Part shown: piece by piece, positions 45,476-57,480 of the stretch | Layout of the letters: every line of letters starts with the position of its first letter | Numbering within the stretch: the first letter of the stretch is position 1 | Origin: Paroedura picta | Lineage: Eukaryota; Chordata; Lepidosauria; Squamata; Gekkonidae | Assembly (NCBI RefSeq): GCF_049243985.1 | Contig: NC_135379.1 | Coordinates: forward strand, 10,828,501-10,892,500 | Direction of reading: 5' to 3' | DNA length: 64,000 bases | Made by a program: the position numbers and the translations under genes | The notes under the pieces: generated by a model | What the model was told of the DNA's origin: nothing | The model's input: the letters and a program-made list of their open reading frames with translations, nothing else | The model's database searches: none

Positions 45476-46570
45476 TGAACCTTACAGAAAAGTTTTTAAT
45501 ATATATAAAGTGAATTCATTATAACAATCCAAAGAATGTCCCTATTAAAACCCTTTTCTATGCATATATACACCTTGTCGAGCCTGAGTGCTTTCTTTGA
45601 GCCTGAGTGGGGTTCTGTAAAAAATGTTTTTCACGAGTAGGTTTCTTTCTTTTGCAAGTTCCTGCCAGTGACCTCAAACAGGAACTTCCTTTGGCCTCTT
45701 CTTTCAGCCGCTTGCCTTCACTCCCCCATTCAAGTTGCAGCCACAGCTAGGCAGCTAATGGACTTCAAGGACAGCTTACATCAGTTAGGACTTAAAACAT
45801 TTTCCCCCCACTCACTTTTCTACTACATGCCGTGAGACACACAAGAAAGCAGTCAGGCTCTCCAAGATGTGCATGTGCCACAGAAAAGGGTTTTTCTTTG
45901 GGAGCATTCTTTGGATTTTTATAATGCATTAACTTTATATATTAAAAAGAACAGCAGAGGCTGCATGTTCATGTCAGCCAGATCGGAACGTCTCACCAAA
46001 TCGAAAATCTGATTCTAGTTGTTGGAGTTAAGGAAGGATGGTGAATGTCATGCCAGCAGAGGGTGCTAAAATCTTTACATTGTGTTAATCTGGGGGAATG
46101 TTAAGACACTACATTGGCCTTTCTCAACTTCTTTTACCCTTGAGAAATCCCTGAAACTCTCTTCAGCCTTTGAGAACCCCCAGAAGTGGTGCGATTGTGT
46201 TTGGGAAGCATAGCTGTGTAAATGCCCTCCCCCCATATTTTGGAAGGGGGAGTAGCTTCTGGGCCAGTTGGTACCCACTTGTCATTTAGTTTATTAGGAA
46301 ACTGCAATGTTTAGAGCTTGAAATGACATCAGTATGGGGGGAATGAAGTCTCCTGTGCCATGAACAGACATGTGAACATATTCCAGCTCTGCAGAATGCA
46401 GTTATACCACCTGCTCTGGATCCTTCCCTCTCGTCTGGCGGGGATAAAATGAAACTGCACAGTGGTGAAGGAGAAAAGGCACTCTGCACGTGCTTGGAGT
46501 CACTTTCTCAAATCTCCAGCATCTGCTTCAGGAATCAGACAATCCCTGTAGCTGAATGACCAGCCCGACC
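45476..46570. other. Intergenic, one family-B hAT fragment
   Basis: 46121-46260 (GGCCTTTCTCAACTTC...GAAGTGGTGCGATTG) is a minus-oriented family-B remnant. Otherwise unique. Confidence 0.45.
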
Positions 46571-47779
46571 CCAAGTACATCTCTGTCAAGAGGGCTACTC
46601 AACATCCCAAGTTGGCAGCACCGTTTTCAGATTCTCAATTGTCCCTTCTTTTGGTCTACGTGCCCTAATTGAAATTTAGCCTCTATTCAGCCAAGCCCTC
46701 CTTTCTTGCCAGTTTTCATGGCTGTCTTGCTACTATCTCTGTCCCCAATGGATTAAAAAAGAACACCGGGCTCACATCTTTCAGTAACCATGAATAAACA
46801 GTCTGAGCGTTTGTTTTTTTGACACCACCAGTGTAGGAACAAAAAAAATAAAATAAACAGGTACATGATTTTGTCCAACCTCCTGCCAGTCTGCTGAACA
46901 ATGCTGCAATTTCTCCCTCCGGTCCACAGAGTCTTTTTCGAGTTTACCTGGTGTTTCTTCACAGGGGGGTAGGATACAAGCCTCTTCTTTTAACTCTGTA
47001 GTGGTACCAACCTTGAACCTGTTCTTGTGCAAAAAACCTAAACCACCAAAAAGCAGTTGTGTGTTGTACATTCCTGATCTAGCTTTTTTCTGGTGTCAGG
47101 ACTTGGCTGAGGTCAATTTCTCTTTCGACTGAATGTATGTTCAGCTTTGGCCAACATATCATTTCACGGCATAACAAGCTCAAAATGTGGCACGATTCGT
47201 GGAACGTGTTTTTATGAAAGCTCACACTTCTATCCTTTTTCTATGTTTCGAGACTGCTCCCGGGGGCTGGCAAGCAGGACCATTGGAGGCTGCTGGGGAG
47301 ACAAGATCACGCAAAGTCCTGGCCCCTTGGCCCTTTGGGTATCTCCTTTCCCCACGTATTATCCATTTTTATCACTCATGGAAACAAAGCGGCATCTGTG
47401 ATTTCCCCCAGCGCTCCATTTCTCTTTCAGCAGGGAGCTATCCCAGCAATTTCACTGGGCTGGAATGCCCCCGGTGGGTAAGAATAGCCGACAATGGCAG
47501 AGATTATTCCTCTGGCCTTTTGTCTCCTCGCAGTTGTCGAGCGGGAGGTAAAGAGCAGCACGGAGGACCATGAGCCTCGCATTGCCTCAGCTGTGCTTCC
47601 AGGGGAGACTCCTCCCTGTCTCAGTTCCTTGCAGCCCCAGTTCTGCCTGGGGTTGGAACCCTTCTTTCTTCTGGGGGACTCTGGCCGTCTTGGCCGAGGA
47701 CTGGGAGCCTTGAGTGGGGGGATGCCCGGTTTCTTCTTCTGCCTTCTGTAGGTGGGAATTCCCGTGTCCACCTTCAGTC

Positions 47780-50290
47780 ATGGACTCCTGGGACTCTCTT
47801 GGCTTTTTAATCCTCATTCTCAACTACAACGTGACAATTATAGGTGAGTCTCTAAAAACCCGCAACTGTGTTTTTTCTCACTCTGTGTGTTTGATTACAT
47901 TTCCAGTCACTTTCTCTTTGTTTCTGGCTGTCCCCAGCCCCCAAGTTCAAGAAGAATATTTATATTTTGAATTCGATGTGGGCTGGTTGGCTAGTTGCTT
48001 ATGTACAGGCTTTCCCCCTCTTTCTATGTATCCTCCATTCTGTAAATCCTTGAAGGAACTGGCTGTGCTGTTCATGCACTATGCACTATGCACAAGTCAA
48101 TTGTGCTATAGATGGTGGCCTAGAATCAAGCAGTTGTTTGAACGGCGATGAAAAAGTAATCAACAAAAATGTGAATCTGTCCTGAAATAAGTTGAAGGAA
48201 TTTGATGGGTCATCAGCTAACTTTCATTGGGTTTTGACAATGAGAATATTTTCTGAATATTCTCAAAGGGTAAGCATCTAGCCAATTTCAAAATACATTT
48301 TATAGGATCATAGAACAGAATCCTAGAGTTGGAAGTGTCCATAGAGGCCATCTAGCCCAACCCCCTGCTCAATGCAGGATCAGCCTAAAGCATCCAGGAT
48401 AAGGATCTGTCCAGCCACTGCTTGAAGACTGCCAGTGAGGGGGAGCTCACCAGCCAATTCCACTGCTAAACGACTCAGATTGTACAATGTCTCAATTAGA
48501 GATGCTACAGTTGTGGCCAGGAATATGTTCGACCATTAAACTTTTGTTTCACTCAGATGTGAGCCTATCACCCATCCAAAAGCTGCAAAACAGGTTTACA
48601 TAGAACTTCGGGGGGGGGGGGGGATTCACATATGCAAGGATGCTGTCAATTCAAAGAGATTGTCAGCCATTGATGCCATTAATCACTAAGACCTCAAAGT
48701 GTATACTTTTAACAAAACATAGCACTTACACAGATCTGATTCCTTAGACTAGGGGTAGTCAAACTGCGGCCCTCCAGATGTCCGTGGACTACAATTCCCA
48801 GGAGTTTTTTTGTATTAACAACTTACACTTATATATTATAGTACACGGACATCTGGAGGGCCGCAGTTTGACTACCCCTGCCTTAGACTGATTCATGTGT
48901 TTTGTGACCAATCTAATGGTCTATTTAAGCAAGAGCCAAGGGTTGGTGGAACTCAGTCAGACCGTGTGACAATCTACACGTGCAATTAGCCAGTTCTTCT
49001 AAGTGGGGTGTGCCCTGGTGAGTAATGGTATGGGAGACCACCAAAGAAGTCCAGAGAGGCTACACAGATATACAAGCAAAGGCAAACTGCCTCCGGACAT
49101 CTCTTCCTTTGAGAGCCCTGCCAAAAGTCAGCTGTGACTTGATAGAATTTTTCACCACCAGGGAAGATTCTTTAGCACAGCTTCAGGTTTTCAAAAGCCC
49201 TCGGGGTGTATCAATGGAAATTCCTCACTTTCTAAGGCTTACTTCTTCCGTAGTGCTTTCGAGTCCCACATATTGAAGTGTATGTCTATGAGGACACAAC
49301 AGGGGTAAAATTGTGCAAGAGTTTCGTTCATCAACATGACCATATATGGTCATATCACCCGATAAAAGTTTTAAAAATACATTAAAAATTAATTAATTCA
49401 GGAATCCCTTCCAGGGCTGTCAAGAAACCCTTGGGTTTCATGAACGCCTGGTTGAAAAAAACTGAGCTAGAAGTTCTGTTGCCTGCTGAATGTCTTTTAG
49501 TCTCCAACCTTGTTCTTCTTTTCCAGGAAAGATTTGGTTAACTCTAACCATCCTCCTGAGACTACTGGTGATCTTCTTTGCAGCGTATCCTCTTTACCAG
49601 GATGAGCAGCAGCTGTTCATCTGCAACACCCTCCAACCGGGATGCGTCAATGCGTGCTATGACACATTGGTGCCCATATCCCACTTCCAGTTCTGGCTCG
49701 TCCAGACCGCCTCTGTCCTGCTCCCTTATGCCTTCTTTTGTGTCTACGTGTTTCACAGTGTGGCCAGGCAGCTTGTGAAGGTGCAGTCCCTGCCCTACCG
49801 TCGCTACAAGGAGATCAAAGCCACATCAGGCCGCAAAATGTCAAAGAAGTCTTCCAAAGGGGTGGCAGGGAGCAGAGCCTCCCGTGATGGAAACAAATGG
49901 GATATTCCAGATTTCTCCAAAGCCTATGTAGTCCATCTTCTTCTGAGAATACTGGTAGAAGCCTGTTTTGGGGCAGGTCATTACTGCCTTTTTGGATTCT
50001 TTGTTCCCAGATACTTCAGCTGCAATGAGGATCCTTGTCCACACAGCATAAGCTGTTATGTTTCCAGGCCCACTGAAAAAACGATCCTCATGTTCTTCAC
50101 CTGGGGGCTCAGTGGCATCTCCTTCTTCCTTAGCTTCATGGACCTGACCTTTGCCTTCAGAAGCGGCATTGTCAGAAGACACCGAAATAAGCTGTTGATG
50201 GAAGGGCTTTTGGTTGAGGAGAGGACCTGTTTTGTCCAGCAGCAATGTGAGGACAAGTCAACTTTGGGAGAGGAGGCCAAGACATTCTAA
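47780..50290 (+). CDS. GJD4: Delta connexin GJD4, second copy with shortened C-tail
   Basis: Gap-junction protein. Exon 1 is 47780-47843 (21 codons plus one base, MDSWDSLGF...) with donor GTGAGT; exon 2 is 49527-50290 after the acceptor TTTTCCAG. The joined frame is 275 aa. An intron after about 21 codons is typical of delta connexins (GJD2, GJD4). First-loop cysteines 54, 61 and 65 (C-x6-C-x3-C) and second-loop cysteines 187, 192 and 198 (C-x4-C-x5-C) are present, as is SRPTEK before TM4. Compared with the minus-strand copy, the region just after TM4 is about 13 nt shorter; the frame shifts and ends in EEAKTF, losing about 140 residues and the conserved SEWV end. Eroded tail homology continues past the stop to about 50.47 kb. 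The intron is 1,683 nt and carries CR1 and hAT insertions. The copy could still make a channel, or it may be an early pseudogene. Confidence 0.85.
48304..48470 (-). mobile_element. CR1 LINE 3' end in the intron of the plus GJD4 copy
   Basis: TAGAGTTGGAAGTGTCC then CATCTAGCCCAACCCCCTGC. Absent at the matching place in the minus copy, so it was probably inserted after duplication, or lost there. Confidence 0.75.
48742..48888. mobile_element. hAT palindrome (family A) in the plus GJD4 intron
   Basis: 48750-48880 with CCTTAGAC on both sides, a perfect 8-bp duplication. The centre of the palindrome is replaced by AT-rich sequence. Confidence 0.85.
49330..49470 (-). mobile_element. Family-B hAT fragment in the plus GJD4 intron
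   Basis: GACCATATATGGTCATATCA and CTGTCAAGAAACCCTTGG match family B in reverse. Ends just before exon 2. Confidence 0.6.
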
Positions 50291-50475
50291 CCATCACCAA
50301 CCACGGTGATGTTAATTTCCTCTTTGTTTGGCTGTGATGTTCAGAGACAATCTCTCCCCAGCCCCGTGTGTTGATTTCTGAGCAAATTGTCAGCTTTAAC
50401 CTCAATAGTTATAAGCCATAAGTAATACATTGACAGTAATCAAACAGCAATTGAGTACTCTTTGAGGCAACCAGG

Positions 50476-52143
50476 ACAGTGCGGGGCGTTTTCATTCGAT
50501 GGAGCCAACTGGGACATTTTTTTGTCCCTTTTGGGATGCCGAACACTTGGCGGGCACCAGAAAAAGGCTTGCCAGGCACCACAGGGGCCATGTTGGGAAT
50601 GCCCACTCTAGAGGCATGTCAGTAGCCATGTTTGATGGTCCTCCTATGATCAAACTAGAAGGGGGGCGGAAGAACCTTGTGGTGGCTGATGAGAAAGACC
50701 CCCCCCCCACCACGCTCTTAGGAGAGGATGGGAGCCTCAAGGGATTCATACTGAGAAGTGGGGGGCAAAATGTGTGCCTCCTTCGTTTCTCATAGTGCCC
50801 TTTTAGACACGTCTGCACTCTTTCCTGACACTGGTGGAAAACAAAACGCCGGGCACTGATGTTACCCAGAAGGGGACGTTTCTAGGGCAAGGAGGTGAAA
50901 TGATCAAGTTTGTGTTTTGTAAGGGCCCCTCTTAACAAGGAAGCAATGTGAGGCCTTTTGTTTGTAAACATCTCTTGCTCATTTTGGCCCAGTTGGGCAG
51001 GAATCCTGGGGAGGTGCAGGGTAACACCTTGACTGGAGTGTGTGGCTGACATCCAGTGGGAAGCTGGCCGCATCATCAGGGTTGTACCTTCCTCCCCACA
51101 GGGTGAATCCTGGTGTGCTTGCAGTTTGGTTACAAGACGCAGCCTTTCCGGCTGCAGCGGGCCTTGGGATCCAGGAGAGCCCTGACTCCTGGCCAAAGGG
51201 GCTGCTGAAGAAAGAGACGCTCTGCTAATGCAGGAAAACCTTTGCAGCTGCAACGGCCATGTGACTAAAATGGGGAACTGCCCCAATGCAAAACATTGAT
51301 CAGCGTTTTTTACTAGCAACAGCAGTTCAGTCCCTTCTAGATGCTTTTTTAGAAATCAGTGTCACGTTTGCGATTTTCCAGTCCTCCAGAGGCCCGTTCT
51401 ACTGTCCAGTTATATATACTGGTCAGAGCAATGGTCATTTCAAAGGTGAGTTCTTAAAGAACTCTCAGGTGTATGCGGTCAGGACTTAGAGACTGGCCAG
51501 TTTGCATTTGGCCCAGAAATCCCAGAACTTCATCTCTTGTCCCCCAGAGTGATCCAGTTCTTCAGACATCCTTCCTGAAAATGGCAGCTCCAGCGTAGGG
51601 ATGTGCAGGCAGAATACTACACTATAGTTAAACCAAGTGATAGAAAGGACAGTGGGATACAGATGGGAAGGAGCCCCCTATGATATCTGCACAGGATCAC
51701 ATGAAGGGGGAGGCACTCATGTTTTCTGCATTGACTTTTTCCAGTCACTTTTTCAGATTTTACACAGAACAGAAAACCCACACCAATAAACGCCATCAAA
51801 CAAAACTGGCCTCTCTATCAAAGCCCAACAGACTCCCTCGAGGGCAGATAAAGTTTCTCCGTCCCTTCCCCCTTCTGCCGCTGAAAATTATTAATAGGCA
51901 ATAAGGCAGAACTGTTTTAGTAGTTTAAGATTATAATTATATAATTATAGATTGTATCTTTCTGTATTTTATCTTGTTGCCTGTTATTTGATGTACCCCG
52001 AGGTCTGCAGAGAAAGGGCAGGTAACAAATATATAGATAATAAGAATGATCATCATCAGCTATTGTCTCTTAATAAACTCAAACACCAAACAGTAAGGCA
52101 AAGTGTTTTTACTTCATTTTTTCAATGACTGCGTTTGACAATA
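50476..52143. other. Spacer between the GJD4 arms, nothing recognised
   Basis: Unique DNA between the converging copies. No gene or structured repeat seen. Confidence 0.45.
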
Positions 52144-52437
52144 TTTATACTTGAAGCCTCTTGTGGCGCAGGGTGGTAAGGCAGCCAACATGCAGCTCTG
52201 ACCATGAGGATGGGCGGTTGATCCCAGCAGCCGGCTCAAGGTGGACTCAGCCTTCCATCCTTCCGAGGTCGGTAAAATGAGTACCCAGCTTGCTGGGGGG
52301 TAAATGGTCATGACTGGGGAAGGCACTGGCAAACCACCCCGTATTGAGTCTGCCATGAAAACGCTAGAGGGTGTCACCCCAAGGGTCAGACATGACCCGG
52401 TGCTTGCACAGGGGATACCTTTATCTTTATACTTGAA
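52144..52437 (+). mobile_element. Sauria SINE with 12-bp target duplication
   Basis: Element 52156-52425, GCCTCTTGTGGCGCAGGGTG to GGGGATACCTTTATC, flanked by TTTATACTTGAA (52144-52155 and 52426-52437). Lies in the spacer of the GJD4 inverted duplication. Confidence 0.9.
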
Positions 52438-53367
52438 ACAATTGGCGGTGTGCGGCAGGGCTAATAATGTAGGCAGGACAGGAGAGGCTGTTCACATAAA
52501 AGCAGCTTGGTCACCTCTAAGGAACTCGCTCAAGAGGTTTGCAGGGGGCTGAACTGCCCACCCAAAAAACTGGCTTTGTTTAGGTTCCGTGATTACGCGA
52601 TATTTGCAATTAGGCCTAGGTGGTGCTCAAAAGGACATTAGTTCCACATCCTACCAACCCCGAGAGTCACAAAATCACAGCGCTTCACCATAAAGAACAA
52701 GTTGGCAGCTGGTTCTCCTGTCACCAGTATCTCTCCTGCTTGTGAATGCATACAGTAAAAAATAAAGTCCCTGACTAGAACAGGGGAATAAAAGTAAAAG
52801 ATTAATGAACCCAACAGAATAGGCCTTAATCTGTCATCTTAAACAATGTCTTGGAGGGGGCAACTACCAAAGAATTCCATACCTTACATTTTCTAAACAA
52901 ATGGGACAATACAAATGCAGATGGGGGGGTCTATTATGCAATTTCAAATTCATAGCCTTTCCTCGAACTAGCAAAACTGGCTAGTTCTGCCTTGAGTGTG
53001 CTTTCAATATTTTTAAGAATCGCTCTTAATGCTAGCCTCACAAAACAAATCCTTATTCTGCAATACTAAACTTTCCCAAAAATATGCAGGCTGTTCCAGT
53101 GCCACTGGAGAGCAGCATGCCCATTTCATGAATCAGTGATGCAGCCATATTAGCACTTGCATGAAATGGAAGAGGACAGATCAGATTCAATCACACAAGT
53201 CCACAGTCAATGATATTGTTATATTCTGGGGAGAGCTAGATGAGAAGCAGAATGTTCCAATCTGCAGACTCCCAAGGGAGAAATAAAATTAGCACTGAAT
53301 TACCATTTAAATTATTTGTTTAACAGAGCACGTTTCATCACTGACTTCCAGTCCTCGCAAGTAGTAG
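52438..53367. other. Spacer, nothing recognised
   Basis: Unique AT-rich DNA. Confidence 0.4.
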
Positions 53368-53653
53368 GAAGAAGAAGAAGAAGAAGAGTTGGTCCTTATA
53401 TGCCGCTTTTCCCTACCCGAAGGCGGCTCAAAGTGGCTTACATTTGCCTTCCCATTCCTCTCCCCACAACAGACACCCTGTGGGGTGGGTGAGGCTGAGA
53501 GAGCCCTGATATCACTGCTCTGTCAGAACAGCTTTATCAGTGCTGTGGTGAGCCCAAGGTCACCCAGCTGGTTGCATGTGGGGGAGCACAGAATCGAACC
53601 TAGCGTGCCAGATTAGAAGTCCGCACTCCTAACCATTACACCAAACTGGCTCT
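53368..53653 (-). mobile_element. tRNA-derived MIR/CORE-like SINE, full length
   Basis: (GAA)n then the reverse of tail, core and head, ending CACCAAACTGGC. Very close to the 12461 copy, so probably young. Confidence 0.88.
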
Positions 53654-54274
53654 CAGAACTGGCACAATGGATGGACCCCAAGATGGCTTTTCTCCAAATT
53701 CTTCATCCTTCAAAATACTCCTTCCTTGGGGATCTTAGGTGAGACCTCAACATATCTATATTGGTGCTTCGTATAGCAGGCCCTTCGCATAAATTTGTCA
53801 ATCAAGGTGGCATCTCCATTAATATACAAGAGATACATAGGACGTATAGATGTCCCAGTGGAATCAGAGAGTTGACTCCATTGTCACAGTACCGTGCATA
53901 CAGGATTCTGCAAGGGAAGGCACAAATCCTATGCTAGACCTGAACACAGGATGGTTCAGTAGACGAGCATTTGTTTTGCATGCAGAAGGTCCCAGCGCCT
54001 CCAGTTTAAAAAAAGGAACAAGCAACAGGTGATGTGAAAGACCACTTTCTTGACGGACTGCTGGTATAAGGCAGTTTTATGTGTGGATTGAATGTTAAAT
54101 TACACACAATCGTTAAATACGCATTCATTTATTTTGCTTAATGTTATACACCTTGCTATTGATAGGTTGGGACAAAAGAGCCAGGTGAACATGCAATAAA
54201 ACAGGAATCACTTTGGATTCTGAGATGGGAACAAATACTAACCCTGCATGATCAAGCTTTCTGCCGACAGCCAT

Positions 54275-54413
54275 CAGAGGTGGCCAAACCGTGTCTTTCC
54301 GGATGTTTGTGGACAACAATTCCCACGAACGCCTTCCAGAATGACCAGTTGACAGGGGCTCATGGGAACTGTAGTCCATTAACACCTGTAGAACCACAGT
54401 TTGGCCACCCCTA
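54275..54413. mobile_element. hAT palindrome (family A), diverged copy
   Basis: CAGAGGTGGCCAAACCGTG faces CACAGTTTGGCCACCCCTAG; middle with ACAATTCCCACGAACGCC. No duplication found. Confidence 0.65.
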
Positions 54414-54817
54414 GTCTTGATCATTGCTTTTGATAAACCTAACATGAAAGCTGGTGTTGTCTGGATATCAGATTCTGCTGCAGGGGGCCAGGTTGGCACA
54501 GTGTCTCCAGAGATGCCCCGAGGGACCACCACAGTGTCATTTGCCCTTGATCCCTGTTTGCTACTTCACACTCATGCAGATGATCCACCTTTTTATGTTA
54601 TATATTTCTTAATAACAGGAACACACAGTTCGCTTTAACTGAGAACAGTTTCTATGACAAAAACAAAACATAAGTCGCTCTAATGCTAAATAGCCACGCA
54701 AGTGTGGTGGTAACATTTCAGGTGGAAGACACAACACTCTTCTGAGATGCCCGTTTCCACTCAATGCCATGAGAAGGGGCTTCGGGATGCCTGAGCTGGG
54801 CCGACACATCACGCTGC

Positions 54818-57480
54818 TCACACCCATTCAGATTTTTTAGATTTCGAGCATCCGGCACTGCTACAGACGGACTGGACGTCGGAAGCCTTCCTCTCCAAGG
54901 TAGAATAATGAACCGAGGGCTTGCTGAAGCTTGCCGATGAATGAACTGCCCGAGGGCACCCGTCTTGGGGCTTGAGAGCCAAGGCTCCTTTCAGGGGGCA
55001 CGGCAGCTGATTGCACCTGGGCTGCAAAATCTCACGTGGCTCGCTGCCCTGAAAGAGGGCTCCCTTGCCCTCTTGATTCGTGGCTGCACACGGCTTATCA
55101 CTGTTCAGGTTAAAGCTGATAGTTGGCTGGGATGCCAGTGCAGGCTGGAACGACACATCTTCCTTCATGTCACAGCCAAGCAAACAAGAGTCAACGTTAT
55201 CACAGCCTCCCGGGGTGACCAGGATGCCCTGGGCTCCTCTGCCAAAGTCTAGTAAGTCTTTGCTGGGCTTGAGGCCTTGGAGCGCCCCAGGACTGCATCG
55301 CTCCTCAGCCCCTAGCCTTCCCAACAACAACTTATTTCGATGACTTCTGACAATGCTGCTTCGGAAGGCAAAGGTCAGGTCCAGGAGGCTGAGGAGGAAG
55401 GAGAAGCCGCTGAGTCCCCAGATGAAGAACATCAGGATAGATTTCTCGGTGGGCCTGGAAACAAAACACTCAACGTAGCTTGCACAAGGAAACTGGTAAC
55501 AGGCGAAACGTCTGGGAACAAAGAATCCAAAAAGGTAGTAATGGCCCGACCCAAAAGAGGCCTCAACCAGCATTCTCAGAAGGAGCTGGACTGTATATGC
55601 TCTGGAGAAATCTGGAATATCCATTTTGGTTGCCTCGCAGGGGACCCTGCTCCCTGCCACCCCTTTGGAAGACTTCTTTGACATTTTGTGGCCTGATGTG
55701 GCTTTGATCTCCTTGTAGCGACGGTAGGGCAGGGACTGCGCCTTCACGAGCCGCCTGGCCACACTGTGAAACACGTAGACGCAAAAGAGGGTATAAGGGA
55801 GCAGGACAGAGGCGGTCTGGACGAGCCAGAACCGAAAGTGCGATATGGGGGCAAATACATCATAGCACGCATTGGCGCATCCTGGTTGGAGGGTGTTGCA
55901 GATGAAGCGCTGCTGCTCATCCTGGTAAAGAGGGTATGCTGCGAAGAAGATCACCAGTAGTCTCAGGAGGATGGTTAGAGTTAACCAAATCTTTCCTGGA
56001 AAAGAAGAGCAAGGTTGGAGACACATCAGCATTGAAAGAGTCGCAGCAGGTGAAAGAACCTCCAGACATTTAGGACCCTGGTCAAAACCCAAGTTTTCAA
56101 CAGGTTGCTTTTTAATTGACTTGAGGATGATGGGCCATGGAACTACTTCTGAGACAGGGGAAAAGGCACTCAACAGCCATTATGAACATAGCCATTGGTC
56201 AGAATGTGGCCCTCTTATGCTTTAGCGGCCTATTCTGAGGTCTTGTGTTTGGACTTGTGTAGAAAGGTATGGGTGCCTGCAAGTTCTCATATTTTGGCAG
56301 GAGAAAAAATTATCTCTCTTTCTCTCTTTCCACTTTTGTAACTCAGGCTTAATTTTATAAAGCACTGTCCTATAGCTGTCTTTCCTCTCATATTAAAATC
56401 TTCAATCCATTTAGCCTTTCCTGGAAAGGGGCACATGAACTTAACTCCTACCATAATTCAGCTACTGATGGGTTCACGCCTGAAAGATCGAGAGCTGAGA
56501 TCAGCTGTACCCCAAAATATAGTACATTCGCCAATCCTTTACTCTTTGTTGATGAATTGTTGAAAGATGAACAGTCTTTTAATTTTAATTAGGGATAGAA
56601 AAAAAGATTTTTAAATCCTGGGTTGCAGTTGATCGTGTGTTGAAAATCCTCATCTTTGCTGGGGACGGGAGGTGTTTATAGGATCTTAAGGCTGGAATAC
56701 AATCCAGCCTTAAGATGGAATACAATCCAGCCTTAACATACAATCTTAAGGCTGGAATAAACTATCTAGGTCAGGGGTAGTCAACCTGTGGTCCTCCAGA
56801 TGGCCATGGACTACAATTCCCATGAGCATTTGCTGGCAGGGGCTCATGGGAATTGTAGTCCATGGACATCTGGAGGACCACAGGTTGACTACCCCTGATC
56901 TAGGTTATCTAGGACAATTTATTTCATTCAGCTTTGACAAATACTTTCTAGCCCAAGGGGGGGGGGGAACATACGTACCCCTATAACAATCAGTCAGATT
57001 CCCTTTTACTAGCGAAAACACAAAGTTCATGGTTACTCTTTGCAAAAGAATTTTTAAATTGGCTAAAACCAAAGTCCGCCAATGATCAAGTGATTTCTAG
57101 AAACGCTCACATTTTCATCAATGACTGTTGGATCATTGTAGAAATGATTGTTTAAAACTAGGCTACCATGTACATCAAAATCAATTTACCTTTGCAATAA
57201 TCCTTCTAGGAATGACAGAAAGGACGAAAGAGACCAGGTGGGGAAAAGCCTGTACAAAACCAACTAGCCAATCAGGCAGCAATTAACTCAAAACATAAGC
57301 CTTGTAATGGGGGGGGGGGGGTGCTGGGAACAGCCAGAAACTAAGAGAAAGTTACTGGGAATATAGCCAAACACACGCAAACAGAGAAATAACATGACAT
57401 TTTTTTAGAGACTCACCTATAATTGTCACGTTGTAGTTGAGAATGAGGATTAAAAAGCCAAGAGAGTCCCAGGAGTCCAT
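54818..57480 (-). CDS. GJD4: Delta connexin GJD4, full-length copy
   Basis: Gap-junction subunit of the Cx39/Cx40.1 type. On the minus strand, exon 1 is 57480-57417 (64 nt, donor GTGAGT) and exon 2 is 55995-54818 (acceptor TTTTCCAG), giving 413 aa. TM1 covers about 23-42. Loop 1 has C54, C61 and C65 and loop 2 has C187, C192 and C198, the six docking cysteines of connexins. A basic cytoplasmic loop lies at about 105-146 and TM4 at about 207-230. The long C-tail ends in KSEWV, the same end as human GJD4 (370 aa). The orientation, same strand as CCNY and opposite to FZD8, matches the mammalian gene order, so this is probably the ancestral copy. The 1,421-nt intron holds a palindromic hAT copy with perfect target duplications. 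Confidence 0.95.

Larger units (their letters stand above)
46571..50475 (+). repeat. Left arm of the GJD4 inverted duplication
   Basis: This segment matches the reverse complement of about 55045-58757. Matching blocks run from outside the gene (about 46571-46830 against 58757-58490), through promoter, exon 1, intron and exon 2, to about 190 nt past the plus-copy stop. The promoter and exon 1 look about 95% identical; the outer flank and intron look nearer 80%. Ends are approximate because they were judged by eye. Confidence 0.8.

Noticed and set aside
47187-47573. 128-codon frame upstream of the plus GJD4 copy, matched by a 113-codon frame near the minus copy
   Set aside because: The similarity reflects the duplicated promoter region. 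Other frames of the same DNA are equally alike and there is no coding signature.
50476-52143. Possible additional exon or gene in the GJD4 spacer
   Set aside because: Short open frames only, no connexin or other domain, no convincing splice sites.
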